A stretch of DNA of 48,419 nucleotides from an uncultured Flavihumibacter sp. (GCA_946482545.1 CAMLRX010000015.1:1-48419), one strand, 5' to 3'; positions 16,128 through 25,383 are shown, counted from the first letter of the stretch. Notes: generated by a model from the sequence alone, not told the origin. Translations and numbers: made by a program.

Positions 16128-17135
16128 TTAAATGGTTGTAATCAGGTATTTCTTACCCTTTTTTGAAGAAGCTTCCACTTTAACACCCAACACCTGTAGC
16201 CAGCGCAGCAGGTCGGCACTTACAAATGCGGCGATCTGTTCTTTGGTGTAGTGCGCGGGAAGCAAAAGGGAATAACAGTAGGTATGCGCTGCAGTCCATT
16301 CTTCATAGAGCGCCTCTGCCGGTTTAATAAAGCGCGAAGAATCTGAAACATTCAGTTCGAAGTCTTCTTTATTCAGCAGAATGCCGCCTTTCATGGCCAG
16401 TTGACATAAATGAAGCAGAGAAAGATTGTAGAAACCAGTGGTGGAATAAGGGGTTGCAGGTTGGCGGAGTGTTCCGTTAGGCGGAGAAACGCCCTTCAGG
16501 TGTCCCGTTAAGGTAGAATAAAACAGAAAGGCTGGCTTTTCCAACTGCCTATCCGAAAGGCTTAGTAATGGAAGCGAAGCATCAAAACCGGTGATGTCTT
16601 TTTTCACCGGCCAGTTTACGGTTTCTTTTGAAAGCATCTCCTCAATATTGCGGGCCGTAACCCGCTCCGTTCCTGTAATGGCCTTTATTTTTCCACTTTC
16701 TCCAATCCAAACCACATGTGAAATGATTTTGTACGGAAAGGCCGCCGAGTGTTCCGGCTCTTTAAGGGCTACAGGCAGGAGAATTTTTTTTAAAGAAGAG
16801 AACTTTCTCCAGGCTGTCGCTACTTCGTCCGTGTTCCTGAAATCAGCGATGGTAATTACTTTCACCTTATCCTTGAAGGTCTTTTGCAGGCTGTCGATCG
16901 CCGGGAGTGCTTTTATGCAGGGAGAACAATACCTGCCCCAGAAATCAAGGATCACCAGCTTGCCGCGGTATTGGGAAAGCGTTACTTCCTCCGGATCGCC
17001 AATTGCACGGCTGTTCAGAATCCTGAACCTCATCTCCGGCACCTCATCCCCCACTTCCAAAGCCTTTACTCCCTGCCCCTGTCCCTTACTCCACAGGCAT
17101 AGCAATGCCACTACGCCAATAAGCGCTTTTTTCAT
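16128..17135 (-). CDS. Thioredoxin-like TlpA family protein leading the Sus operon
   Basis: A 335-residue exported protein: signal peptide MKKALIGVVALLCLWSKGQGQ, then an AhpC/TSA-TlpA type thioredoxin fold (about 25-165) with the redox motif WGRYCSPC (Cys70 and Cys73), and a C-terminal domain (about 175-335) that I do not recognise. Periplasmic TlpA-type proteins reduce or shuffle disulfides. In Bacteroidota they often sit with SusC/SusD-like transporters, usually downstream; here it leads the operon. I start at ATG 17135; a TTG two codons upstream is possible. The gap to susC is 12 bp. Confidence 0.87.
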   Translation of the reverse strand: MKKALIGVVALLCLWSKGQGQGVKALEVGDEVPEMRFRILNSRAIGDPEEVTLSQYRGKLVILDFWGRYCSPCIKALPAIDSLQKTFKDKVKVITIADFRNTDEVATAWRKFSSLKKILLPVALKEPEHSAAFPYKIISHVVWIGESGKIKAITGTERVTARNIEEMLSKETVNWPVKKDITGFDASLPLLSLSDRQLEKPAFLFYSTLTGHLKGVSPPNGTLRQPATPYSTTGFYNLSLLHLCQLAMKGGILLNKEDFELNVSDSSRFIKPAEALYEEWTAAHTYCYSLLLPAHYTKEQIAAFVSADLLRWLQVLGVKVEASSKKGKKYLITTI

Positions 17136-17581
17136 TTGCAATTGTTTTGGTTGATAAATGACTGTGGTGGACTTAAAAACAAATACCCCCGCTAAGTAGC
17201 CGCCTTCGGCTTTTTAGCGAACAACACACAGAAGTTCGACAACGTCGGAAACACGCTGCTCATCCTAAAAAATTTTAAAACGTGAGTGGTGGCCGGTGAG
17301 ATAGCCAGGTGGATGCTATGCCAGCAGATACAGGAACAGGAGAATCAACACACCAACCGGGCACAGGATATTGGATGAACTGAAGCGGATAGAACGATAA
17401 CCCGGTCTGTAAGTTGTATAATTCAATCCTTCCGAACCAAAAATAAAAAACATTTTGAACAATTCTTTAAGAATTAAATAAATGTCCGATAGAATTTTAA
17501 GCAGTGCTTTAAGGATTTTTAAGGCCAAAAAGTTCAAAAATTTAGTTCTCTATCTTCGGTTTCATTCACTGAAGGCGAACG
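17136..17581. promoter_or_regulatory. 446-bp intergenic region with a leader hairpin and phased TTTAAG repeats
   Basis: No convincing gene. Near the Sus operon, CGCTAA...TTAGCG (17190-17195/17214-17219) encloses GCCG-CCTT-CGGC (17199-17210), a two-part hairpin in what would be the operon's leader. Near the XRE gene, AATTCTT-T-AAGAATT (17461-17475) is a perfect dyad, and TTTAAG occurs four times at 17466, 17496, 17508 and 17518, spaced 30, 12 and 10 bp. A 73-codon frame on the minus strand (17316-17537) is rich in I/L/F from the A+T-rich base composition and is not called as a gene. Confidence 0.4.
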
Positions 17582-17803
17582 ATGGATAGAAAAAATTACA
17601 ACCGGATAAAGGCCGCTTTGGCCGAGAAACGCATCTCCCAAAAGTACCTGGCAGAAAAGCTGGGTGTTACCGTTGGCGCTGTTTCAACCTGGTGCCGCAA
17701 CTTCAAACAACCGGAGGTGCCAACATTGTTCCAGATCGCTGATGTGCTGAATGTGGAAGCCGCATCCCTGCTCACTTCAAAAGAAGACCTGGAAAATTTG
17801 TAA
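17582..17803 (+). CDS. Small XRE-family helix-turn-helix regulator
   Basis: A 73-residue protein that is little more than a HTH_3 domain: RIKAALAEKRISQKYLAEKLGVTVGAVSTWCRNFKQPEVPTLFQIADVLNV. The Q-x-x-LA...G-V...V-S-x-W pattern places the recognition helix at about 30-40. Such minimal regulators often control neighbours or pair with a larger protein. The dyad and TTTAAG repeats upstream are possible self-regulation sites. The next gene (17957) is on the same strand 153 bp away. Confidence 0.9.
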   Translation: MDRKNYNRIKAALAEKRISQKYLAEKLGVTVGAVSTWCRNFKQPEVPTLFQIADVLNVEAASLLTSKEDLENL

Positions 17804-17956
17804 AGGAATAGACAATTTATTTTTTCTTGCCTCATTTTCACATGCTGCTATAAAGTAAATTTGTTGTAACCACTCACCGCGTCCGCCACCTGCGTTTATT
17901 GGGAACCGTTACTGCTATCGCGCCACTGCACTGCATTGTTAACCGAAATATTTTTT

Positions 17957-19075
17957 ATGGAACAAACGCTTAGCAAAGCGGCTGGTGCTGCGTTTCCGCT
18001 TGTGGATGAGGAAGGCTTCGTGGACGATGATACCATATTCTTTCCGGAAGATGGGGATGCTGTTGCGCTACCTGAGGCATCACCAGATGAGCGGGGATTT
18101 TACCTGTCCAGGGAAGATGATATCAATTGCTATGAAGAAGAAGTATTGATGTTTCCTGAATTCTGGACCACAGGAAAATATAAGGGCAACGAAGCGGACT
18201 GTACGCTTGATTTGTATATCGGCACTTGCCAGGCACCAATCGTACAGGATGAAGCGCCACCATATACTTACGATACACAATACTTACCCGGGAACCGTGC
18301 GCGCGTTGATCTTCCCGGATTATTCGGTCGGTTATCCGGAACCGTTACACCCCCTGCTTCCTATGAACGCGATTGTTGTTTCCTGGTAGTGGGTTGCGAA
18401 AAGCCATTGGTTCGCCCCGAACTGTCGTTGTTGCCCGTATTGGTGCCCTGCTCCGGGAGGCTTTCGCGTTCAGGCGAAAAAATGCACTACTTCGATGCTT
18501 TTCTTTCCTGCCTGGAGCCGCAACGGCGTAACGTGCTGACACCCGATCAGCAGGCGTTGAATATACTTGGACTGGCCATGGTGAAGCTGGCGGAGCAATT
18601 ACCTGGTAGTCTGCTGCAACTGGAGTTCGGAATGGAAGGCGCGGCACATGAACTTTTTTTGTTGTGGGAGAAAGCACTGCCGATGTTGTTCCACCAGGAA
18701 TATGTATTCCGCTATCCCATAGGTGGAAGAACAGGTTTAAGGGGAAAGCCCGAAAAAAGCAGGCTGGTAAAGGCTCCTGTTGGAAAGGACCGGCCACAAC
18801 TCAGTTTTGAACTGCACGATCACGATAACCATTTCTTATTGAAACCCGTGCTGCGGCTGCGTGGAAAACGGGTCTCAGATTTCAAATCCAGCATGCCCAT
18901 GTTTGTAAGTGTAGACAATAAGGCTTACCTCGCTTCGTCGCTGCGTGATGCGGCCACGCTGGAATGGATGGATGGTGTACACAACAAGATCAAGGTACTA
19001 AAGGAGGATGAAGCGGTATTCCGGAGAGAAGTGCTTGAAGTAATTGAACAGTTTTATGAAGTGAAGCGGGTGTAA
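17957..19075 (+). CDS. Unknown protein; its end resembles the N-terminal accessory region of SNF2-type helicases
   Basis: A 372-residue soluble protein, starting MEQTLSKAAGAAFPLVDEEGF at the ATG 17957 (an upstream TTG gives seven more residues). It is acidic at the front, with a scatter of cysteines (ERDCCFLVVGCEK), and has no signal or membrane segment. The last 90 residues (LLKPVLRLRGKRVSDF, MPMFVSVDNKAYLAS, FRREVLEVIEQFYEVKRV) remind me of the region preceding the SNF2 ATPase in large Bacteroidota helicases. No ATPase follows: the frame stops and the next gene is on the other strand. It may be an orphaned fragment or a stand-alone relative. The family call is tentative. Confidence 0.6.
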   Translation: MEQTLSKAAGAAFPLVDEEGFVDDDTIFFPEDGDAVALPEASPDERGFYLSREDDINCYEEEVLMFPEFWTTGKYKGNEADCTLDLYIGTCQAPIVQDEAPPYTYDTQYLPGNRARVDLPGLFGRLSGTVTPPASYERDCCFLVVGCEKPLVRPELSLLPVLVPCSGRLSRSGEKMHYFDAFLSCLEPQRRNVLTPDQQALNILGLAMVKLAEQLPGSLLQLEFGMEGAAHELFLLWEKALPMLFHQEYVFRYPIGGRTGLRGKPEKSRLVKAPVGKDRPQLSFELHDHDNHFLLKPVLRLRGKRVSDFKSSMPMFVSVDNKAYLASSLRDAATLEWMDGVHNKIKVLKEDEAVFRREVLEVIEQFYEVKRV

Positions 19076-19086
19076 ATAGTACTTGT

Positions 19087-19404
19087 TCATCCGCCGTGCC
19101 TGTAACAATAGCCGTTGCAACTTTTGGTATGGTTCCGGCACCTGCGTCCTTTTTTTGTGGAACCCTTGCATTGCTGGCTCGCACAGTCTGTGCCAGCTTT
19201 TGCTGAAGTGTGTTTGCGTTTAACAGAAGGTTTATCTTCTTTATAAGCCTGTTTACTGAAGCTGGATATTGTATCGCTGACAGGAAGTACAGAAGCGGTA
19301 CTCGTGCTTATGTCCGGAGCTGCTTTCAATGTGGTATCCGCAGGCGCTGAAGAGCAACTGGCTATACATACAAACACAGTATAGGCGATTAAAGATTTGA
19401 ACAT
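19087..19404 (-). CDS. Small lipoprotein with C-terminal Cys/His motif (DUF5763-like)
   Basis: 105 residues. The signal MFKSLIAYTVFVCIASC ends in a lipobox with Cys17; then a Ser/Thr-rich linker; then the C-terminal stretch QCKGSTKKGRRCRNHTKSCN and GYCYRHGG. The pattern C-x-G-x-T-x-x-G-x-x-C-x-x-x-x-(8)-G-x-C-x-x-H is the short module seen at the ends of many Bacteroidota proteins (DUF5763). Its function is unknown; the spacing of three Cys and one His suggests a zinc-type site. The ATG at 19404 gives the proper signal; a longer frame adds 15 residues without one. Confidence 0.8.
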   Translation of the reverse strand: MFKSLIAYTVFVCIASCSSAPADTTLKAAPDISTSTASVLPVSDTISSFSKQAYKEDKPSVKRKHTSAKAGTDCASQQCKGSTKKGRRCRNHTKSCNGYCYRHGG

Positions 19405-19509
19405 GGTATAGGAGTTAGGTGGTAAAACGGAATGGAACAATCCATTCATCCATATAAGAAAAATATAAACTGTTTTTCAGATTTCAAAGTATAGGAAGAA
19501 GGAGAACAA

Positions 19510-19543
19510 TTTCCGCATCTCGAAAATAAAGTTCCTGATCTCG
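19510..19543 (+). promoter_or_regulatory. Direct repeat TTCCnnATCTCG, 21-bp period, upstream of TonB receptor 1
   Basis: TTTCCGCATCTCG (19510-19522) and GTTCCTGATCTCG (19531-19543) lie 21 bp apart, two helical turns. The first copy is 86 bp upstream of the start codon. The same 13-mer and a second copy at the same spacing and the same distance from the ATG occur in front of the paralogous receptor at 41640. A pair of tandem half-sites at 21 bp is the geometry used by AraC-type and LytTR-type regulators. Confidence 0.65.
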
Positions 19544-19568
19544 TTAACATGGAAGAACATGTATCCGG

Positions 19569-19576
19569 TAGGTTTG
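19569..19576 (+). promoter_or_regulatory. -7 promoter box of TonB receptor 1
   Basis: TAGGTTTG matches TAnnTTTG. It lies 20 bp upstream of the ATG at 19596 and 25 bp downstream of the second direct repeat, so the repeats would sit where an activator usually binds. No TTG at -33 is present, which also fits activator dependence. Confidence 0.55.
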
Positions 19577-19595
19577 CGAAAATTTACCCTCCAAC

Positions 19596-22037
19596 ATGAA
19601 GCATTGTATAATACTGCTCGCCATGCTGTTGCCTTTCTTCGGCTTCAGCCAGTCTGAAACAGGCGCAGTAAAAGGAACCATTACTACCCCCAACGGGGAA
19701 AGCGCTGAAAAAATTACCGTGCAACTGAAAGGTGCAGGCAAGTCTGTGGCGCTTACTGCCGCAGGAACCTTTGAAATAACCGCCGTTAAACCCGGTTCCT
19801 ATAAACTGGTGATTACCTCCGTGAGTACCGAAACCTTTGAAATATCTGTAACCATCGCAGCGGGCACCACAACGGAATTGCCCGCCATTCAATTGAAAGA
19901 AAGCAGGCAGCAACTGCAAACCGTGGAAGTAACGGGACGAAAAGACAACTCCTATAAAAACGACCGCTCTTTTTCCGCCACCAAAATTGAAATGGCGGTG
20001 AAAGATGTTCCCCAGTCTGTTTCTACCGTTACCAAAGAGCTGATGCAGGACCAGCAAGCCTTCCGCGCCAGCGATGTGGTGAAGAACGTGAGCGGCGTGA
20101 ACCAGTTTTCCGGCTACGACGATTTCACGCTCCGCGGCTTCAGAAGCAGCAACCAACTGCTGAACGGGCTCCGCACCGTGGTGGGCTTCTGGAACCAACC
20201 CCTGCTGGTAAACATTGAAAGGCTGGAAGTGATCAAAGGCCCCGCAGCCGCACTCTTCGGCAAAACAGATCCGGGTGGCACCATCAACAGGGTCACCAAA
20301 AAACCTCTGGACGTTGACCGCAAGGTGTTCGCCTTTACCGTGGGCAGCTTCCAGACCTACCGCACCACGATGGACCTGACCGGTCCGCTGAATGAAGAAA
20401 AGACTTTACTCTACCGCCTCAATGTGGGTTATGAAAACAGTGAAACCTTCAAAACCAACCAGGGTACCGAAAACTTTATCGTGAGTCCTTCCCTCTCCTT
20501 CGCGCCCAACGATAAAACCCGTGTAAACCTCGATCTGGTTTATGCCACCACCAATGGTAAACTTTACCGCGGCCAACCCATATTCGGGGCCACCGCTGGT
20601 ACCGATCTGCATTCCACCCCCATTTCCTTCTCCATCGGAAGGGCCAATGATTATATTAAAGAGAAAACTTTCTCCGCGAACGTTTCCCTCTCCCACCAGT
20701 TCTCTTCCAATTTCTCCTTCAATTTCTCCTACCTCAAATACCAATGGAACGAGAACCTGATGGAGCACCGTACCGGTAACGGTTATGCGATGGACAGTTC
20801 GGGTGCCCAACTGCCCACGCTCATGGAAATGATGACCATCAAAAGGCTGTCTAAAAACATCAACGATAACGTTACGGCTTATTTTGTACACCGTTTCCAA
20901 ACGGGCCGCTTCCAGCACCAGTTGCTGATGGGCTATGATTTTAACCAGTATTCCGTTCCGGTTGGCGGCTCCCAGGAAACGGCCCGCGGTTACCGCCTCA
21001 AAAACGGCGCTGTGGCCAATACCTATAACAAGGCGCGCAAGAACGATTATATCCTTGATGCCAACGGCAACCCCGTGCCCAACGTGCCCCATTTCAACCT
21101 GGTAAACCCCGATTATTCCATCGCCAACACTTCCGGATACATTACCACCAGTGTGGCCACGGCTCCGGCACGCAACGAGTCCAGCGGTATTTACATCCAG
21201 GACAACATCAAGTTCGGAAAACTGGCCCTGCTGCTTGGACTCAGAAAAGAGTTCTATTCCGATAAATTCAATTTCAACAAACCGCAGGAGGAAAACATCA
21301 AACAGGAGTCGCTGATCCCTAGGCTGGGACTGGTGTACAACCTCACCAAGCAGATCAACCTGTATGGCCTGTTCGTACAAGGGTTCATGCCGCAAAACAC
21401 CGCTACCATGGCCAACCCTAATGCCGGCGGTCCTTTCGATCCACTCGTGAGCCGGATGTATGAAGCGGGTGCCAAAGGCGATTTCCTGCATGGGCGTCTG
21501 AGCGCCACGCTGGCCCTGTATCACTTAGAGCAGAACAACGTACTGGTGAGCGCCAACAGCGCTTCCAATCCCGACCTGCTGGAGCAGCGCGGGCAGGAAC
21601 GCGGCAGAGGTGTGGAAGTGGATGTGAATGGCCGCATCACCGATAACCTGTTCCTCAGCGCCAACTATACGTACAGCAAAACCATCATTTCCAGAGCGGC
21701 CGATAAAACACTCGAAGGCCGTTTGAAGGAGAATGCACCCCTGCAACAGGGCGGCGCCTGGTTGAAATACAACATCAACAGCGGCGAACTGAAAGGCATT
21801 GGCATAGCGGCTGGCGGCAACTTCGTGACCAAACGCCGCACCTTCTCCGATATCCTGGAACTGCCCGCCTATGCCGTAATGGATGCGGCCGTGTATTACA
21901 AGTTCGATAAGGTGCAGCTTTCCGTGAACCTGAACAATGTGCTGAACAAAACCTACTGGTCGGGCGGGTACGATTACAACAGGTTGTTCCCCGGCGCGCC
22001 GCGGAATTTCCTGGCCACCATTTATTATACCTTATAG
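19596..22037 (+). CDS. TonB-dependent siderophore-type receptor 1
   Basis: An 813-residue outer membrane receptor: signal peptide (1-19, ending GFSQ), carboxypeptidase-like regulatory domain (about 22-100), TonB-box-like LQTVEVTGRKDNSY, plug (about 125-235, with DVPQSVSTVTKELMQDQ, FTLRGFRSS and ERLEVIKGPAAALFGKTDPGG), and a 22-strand barrel ending in FLATIYYTL. The 'GPAAALFG..DPGG' and 'VPQSVSTVT' motifs are those of the siderophore-receptor (FhuA/FpvA-like) group. It lies 17 bp before a PepSY membrane protein that probably reduces the imported ferric siderophore. Very similar to the receptor at 41640, so the two are paralogues. Confidence 0.94.
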   Translation: MKHCIILLAMLLPFFGFSQSETGAVKGTITTPNGESAEKITVQLKGAGKSVALTAAGTFEITAVKPGSYKLVITSVSTETFEISVTIAAGTTTELPAIQLKESRQQLQTVEVTGRKDNSYKNDRSFSATKIEMAVKDVPQSVSTVTKELMQDQQAFRASDVVKNVSGVNQFSGYDDFTLRGFRSSNQLLNGLRTVVGFWNQPLLVNIERLEVIKGPAAALFGKTDPGGTINRVTKKPLDVDRKVFAFTVGSFQTYRTTMDLTGPLNEEKTLLYRLNVGYENSETFKTNQGTENFIVSPSLSFAPNDKTRVNLDLVYATTNGKLYRGQPIFGATAGTDLHSTPISFSIGRANDYIKEKTFSANVSLSHQFSSNFSFNFSYLKYQWNENLMEHRTGNGYAMDSSGAQLPTLMEMMTIKRLSKNINDNVTAYFVHRFQTGRFQHQLLMGYDFNQYSVPVGGSQETARGYRLKNGAVANTYNKARKNDYILDANGNPVPNVPHFNLVNPDYSIANTSGYITTSVATAPARNESSGIYIQDNIKFGKLALLLGLRKEFYSDKFNFNKPQEENIKQESLIPRLGLVYNLTKQINLYGLFVQGFMPQNTATMANPNAGGPFDPLVSRMYEAGAKGDFLHGRLSATLALYHLEQNNVLVSANSASNPDLLEQRGQERGRGVEVDVNGRITDNLFLSANYTYSKTIISRAADKTLEGRLKENAPLQQGGAWLKYNINSGELKGIGIAAGGNFVTKRRTFSDILELPAYAVMDAAVYYKFDKVQLSVNLNNVLNKTYWSGGYDYNRLFPGAPRNFLATIYYTL

Positions 22038-22054
22038 CATTTATTTTATAGCTG

Positions 22055-23203
22055 ATGTTCAAAAAAATAGCAGCCAGATTACACCTATGGCTCGGCTTAA
22101 CGGCCGGGCTTGTGGTTTTGATAAGCTTACTCGCCGCCGCCGTATTTGTCTGGGAAGAAGAATTAACGGAATGGTACCACCACGAGAAACTTTTCGTAAA
22201 AGAAGTAAAGGCTACACGTCTTCCCTTCCACGAACTCTTACAAAAGGCGCGCGGCGCTTCCATCGACAGCGCCATCACCTTCGTGCGCATGGAGAACGAC
22301 CCGCACCGCACCATCGCCTTCGGCAACTACAAAGCCGCCACCAAAAAGGGCTGGACCTATGCCTCCGGCGCCGATGATTACAGTCTCATTTATGTAAACC
22401 CCTATACCGGAGAAGTGCAGGGCAAAAGAGACCTCCGCCACGATTGGATATTCGGTACCCGCATGCTGCACCAGTGCCTGCTGCTCAACTACGATGTGGG
22501 GCATTATATTGTTGGCTTCGCCACCCTCATCATTCTTATTATGGTGGTTACGGGCATTGTACTCTGGTGGCCCAAAAACAAAGCTGCGTTCAAACAACGG
22601 ATCTGGTTCCGCTGGAAACCGTCCACCAGGTGGCGGCGCAAGAATTATGATATCCACAACATCGGCGGAATCTATTCTTTCCTGCTCATCATTATCTTCT
22701 CCCTCACCGGATTGGTTTGGACCTTCGACTGGTGGGAGAATACGGTGTACCGGATGCTGGGCAACAATCCAAAGGAAGTATTCCGCAGGGCGCCGCCACC
22801 GGCTGTGGCGGTAGCTGAAGATGCCACCGGCGCATTCGATGTGGCGCTGGGTGATATTAATAACCGGTTGCCACATTGGTTATCGATTAACCTGAGTGTG
22901 CCCGTGGCGCCGTACAAAGCGCCGATCAATGCTTTTGTGCGGTATGTATCTGGCAGTTCGGGGTGGGATGAATCTGATAATTACAACTATCATCCTATTA
23001 CAGGGGAGATGTATTTTGCCACCACGCACAATGAGAAAACATTGGGAGCGAAATGGCGGAACAGCAATTATGCCATTCATGTGGGCAGTATTTATGGTTG
23101 GCCCACGAAGGTGCTGGCTACTTTTATCGCGTTGTTTTGCGCATCGTTGCCGGTAACGGGGTTTTATATTTGGTGGGGAAGGAGGAGGAAGGGGAGGGGA
23201 TAA
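22055..23203 (+). CDS. PepSY-associated TM (PiuB-like) inner membrane protein 1
   Basis: A 382-residue protein with four membrane helices: about 12-34 (HLWLGLTAGLVVLISLLAA), about 150-175 (FATLIILIMVVTGIVLWWP), about 205-225 (FLLIIIFSLTGLVWTFDWW) and about 350-372 (TFIALFCASLPVTGFYIWW). Two periplasmic PepSY-type regions lie between them. Conserved His10 and other helix histidines (HQCLLL, DIHNIGG, HVGSIYG) could bind heme. Members next to siderophore receptors are thought to reduce ferric siderophores in the periplasm. The gene follows its receptor by 17 bp. A second receptor/PepSY pair is at 41.6-45.2 kb. Confidence 0.9.
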   Translation: MFKKIAARLHLWLGLTAGLVVLISLLAAAVFVWEEELTEWYHHEKLFVKEVKATRLPFHELLQKARGASIDSAITFVRMENDPHRTIAFGNYKAATKKGWTYASGADDYSLIYVNPYTGEVQGKRDLRHDWIFGTRMLHQCLLLNYDVGHYIVGFATLIILIMVVTGIVLWWPKNKAAFKQRIWFRWKPSTRWRRKNYDIHNIGGIYSFLLIIIFSLTGLVWTFDWWENTVYRMLGNNPKEVFRRAPPPAVAVAEDATGAFDVALGDINNRLPHWLSINLSVPVAPYKAPINAFVRYVSGSSGWDESDNYNYHPITGEMYFATTHNEKTLGAKWRNSNYAIHVGSIYGWPTKVLATFIALFCASLPVTGFYIWWGRRRKGRG

Positions 23204-23444
23204 CCGCTCTGCTAAATTAGTCAGCTACCGCCGATCGTATTGCGTTGATAAAAATTAGATTATCCGTTTTTAACGGTATGTCCTCTAACTACCTGCTTAT
23301 TACTTTACATTTAAAAACTGAATGTTAGAAATAATTAATTGAGTTGTATGGCCGAATAGTAAGAGGGTAATTTTATAGGTGCTTCTGAAGCGACCGGTAT
23401 TGAAAAAGATGGCAGCAGGCAATGAATTAGTGAATTGAAAGCGT

Positions 23445-24515
23445 ATGAATAAAATGAGTAACAAGCCTCAAATAAATATAAACGATTCGGATTACAGCGA
23501 AATCCTACATCAGGCGATCAGTCAAATCAAGACCGCCCGAATCCTGTTTGCAAAGCAGGTAAACTCTGCCGCTAATTCCGTGTATTGGAATTTAGGGAAA
23601 TTACTCTTTGAAAAGCAATTGGAAGAAGGTTATGGCAGTGGCGTTGTTAAACAATTATCCATTGATCTCAAAAAATGAATTTCCCGATATGGGCTTGTCG
23701 CCCCGGAATTTATGGAACATGAAACGCTTTTATGAGCGTTATTATCAAGCAGATACAAAACTGCTACAGGCTGTGGCAGTTTTGCCGTGGGGGCATAATT
23801 TGTTGTTATTAGATAAAGTACAATCTCTTTCTGCTGTCGAGTTTTATGCGAATGAGGGAATTGCGAAAGGGTGGTCGAGAGATTTGCTGCTGAACGCCAT
23901 TAAGATGGACAGTTACAGCCGTGTACAAAGTGAATTAAAAACCAATAATTTCAGCAATACCCTACCTGAAATAAATGCCGGGTATGCCAACGAAGTGTTT
24001 AAAAGTTCTTATAATTTGGGTTTTCTTGGTATTACAGAACCTGTGAAAGAATTGGAATTGGAAAACAGGTTGATAGCCAAATCAGGTCTTTTGTCCTGGA
24101 ATTAGGAAAAGGATTTTCGTTTATAGGCAACCAGTACCGCCTGGAATACAACCATAAAGAGTACTTTGTAGATATGCTTTTCTTCCATAGAGGTTTTAAG
24201 TCTTTGGTAGCCATTGAATTAAAGATTGGAAGTTTTAAAGCGGAATAGGTAGGAAAAATGAACCTATACCTTTCTCTACTGGACAAATTAGAAAAAGGCG
24301 AAAAAGAAAACCCATCTATCGGGATTATTCTCTGTGCCGACAAAGACCATCTTGATGTAGAGATCGCCCTGCAAGATATCAACAAACCCATTGGTGTAGC
24401 CGAATACCAGCTATTGTTGCCCAAAGAGGAATTGCAAAATTTGGTGTTGAACGAAATGAATTTAGAATATGGTTCTGATGGATTGGATGATGGTAGGGAT
24501 GCATCTACTTATTGA
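23445..24515 (+). pseudogene. DUF1016/YhcG-type PD-(D/E)XK nuclease, broken in three places
   Basis: Joined across frames the product matches DUF1016 proteins: an N-terminal domain (SEILHQAISQIKTARILFAKQVNSA..YWNLGKLL), LSPRNLWNMKRFYERY, LPWGHNLLLLDK, then the nuclease core SFVLELGKGFSFIGNQY, VDMLFFHRGFKSLVAIELK, and NLYLSLLDK. Lesions: one extra A in the run at 23670-23675 (LKK-stop, where LKNEFPDMGL is expected), one lost base near 24079-24081, and an in-frame TAG at 24246-24248 (FKAE-stop-VGKMNLY, where Tyr is expected). DUF1016 genes accompany restriction systems. The 3' end overlaps the convergent HNH gene by 11 bp. Confidence 0.85.
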
Positions 24516-25383
24516 TGAAGATGCGTTCCCTATGATAACTGAGGTTAGCAGGAAGAATTTTATGCGCATCCTTTACAACCAGTTTCCCTGGTATACCTAT
24601 ACAATTAAAATCGTCGTCAAAGCTAAACGCACCCTTGTCTAACATCACATGATGGTTTGGGCACAAACAAATAACATTATCTCCGCTATCGGAGCCATTG
24701 TGTGGACTTCCCAGGGGCTTAATATGTGCTGCCTCCGCATACCCAACACCAAGCACGTCAATTCTTGTATCGCATACCTGGCATTTATATTCGTACATTT
24801 CTTTAATGAACCGCGAAATTTTTGTATCGCGTACAATTCGAAGAACGGTAGCAGGAACGCGCTTTGCTGGTTCAACTAGGGTATTATATGCACCCTGCTC
24901 GTCTTCTAATTGCATATTGTTTTCGGCAGGTTGTTTCACCAACCGGTACCTGCAAATAAGGAAGCCGTCTTTTCCCACTTCTTCAAAATGATCTACAACA
25001 GTAAACAGCCCCCCATATTTGTATCCGTTTTTTGGACTGTATGGTGATTTATGTTCCGCCCCACGGGTAACGCGAACAGGTAATCCGTGCATTTCACTCA
25101 CAATAAGTGCCTTGTTGCCCCGTGCTTCCCAACTTTGGTTAGAGGTTTGTCGTTTAGAATTTGGATCGTTCCCGCCGTGGCCCGTATATAAAACCTCGTT
25201 GCCATTGTCGTAATCATCCACGTAGCCACCGTTCAAAATAATAGAGGGGGCACCTACCTGTTTATTTCCATCTATGCCGGCTTGTGTGGCCAAGTGAATT
25301 CCCGCAGCGCGCAGCGCTTGCCTGTTTTCAAAGTAATCCCCTTCCTGAATTCCCTGAATTTCCCCGAATGTATATTTTGCCAT
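24505..25383 (-). CDS. SRA(YDG)-HNH endonuclease, probably modified-cytosine-dependent restriction enzyme
   Basis: A 292-residue protein with two domains. Residues 1-150 form an SRA/YDG domain (GAPSIILNGGYVDDYDNG, VLYTGHGGND, ARGNKALIVSEMHGLPVRVTRG, YGGLFTVVDHF), which flips and reads 5-methyl- or 5-hydroxymethylcytosine. Residues 190-255 form an HNH nuclease with Cys201-x-x-Cys204, EAAHIKPLG (His220), Asn236 and LCPNHHVMLDKGAF (His244/245). This is the layout of type IV-like modification-dependent restriction enzymes. It lies next to a NUDIX hydrolase and other nuclease genes in an A+T-rich patch. It appears intact. Confidence 0.92.
   Translation of the reverse strand: MAKYTFGEIQGIQEGDYFENRQALRAAGIHLATQAGIDGNKQVGAPSIILNGGYVDDYDNGNEVLYTGHGGNDPNSKRQTSNQSWEARGNKALIVSEMHGLPVRVTRGAEHKSPYSPKNGYKYGGLFTVVDHFEEVGKDGFLICRYRLVKQPAENNMQLEDEQGAYNTLVEPAKRVPATVLRIVRDTKISRFIKEMYEYKCQVCDTRIDVLGVGYAEAAHIKPLGSPHNGSDSGDNVICLCPNHHVMLDKGAFSFDDDFNCIGIPGKLVVKDAHKILPANLSYHRERIFINK

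Noticed and set aside
17316..17537. 73-codon hydrophobic frame on the minus strand
   Set aside because: Its I/L/F richness follows from A+T-rich DNA; it covers the dyad and TTTAAG repeats upstream of the XRE gene.
20406..21524. 372-codon open frame on the minus strand
   Set aside because: Antisense to TonB receptor 1; no signal, motif or promoter. Open by codon bias of the true gene.
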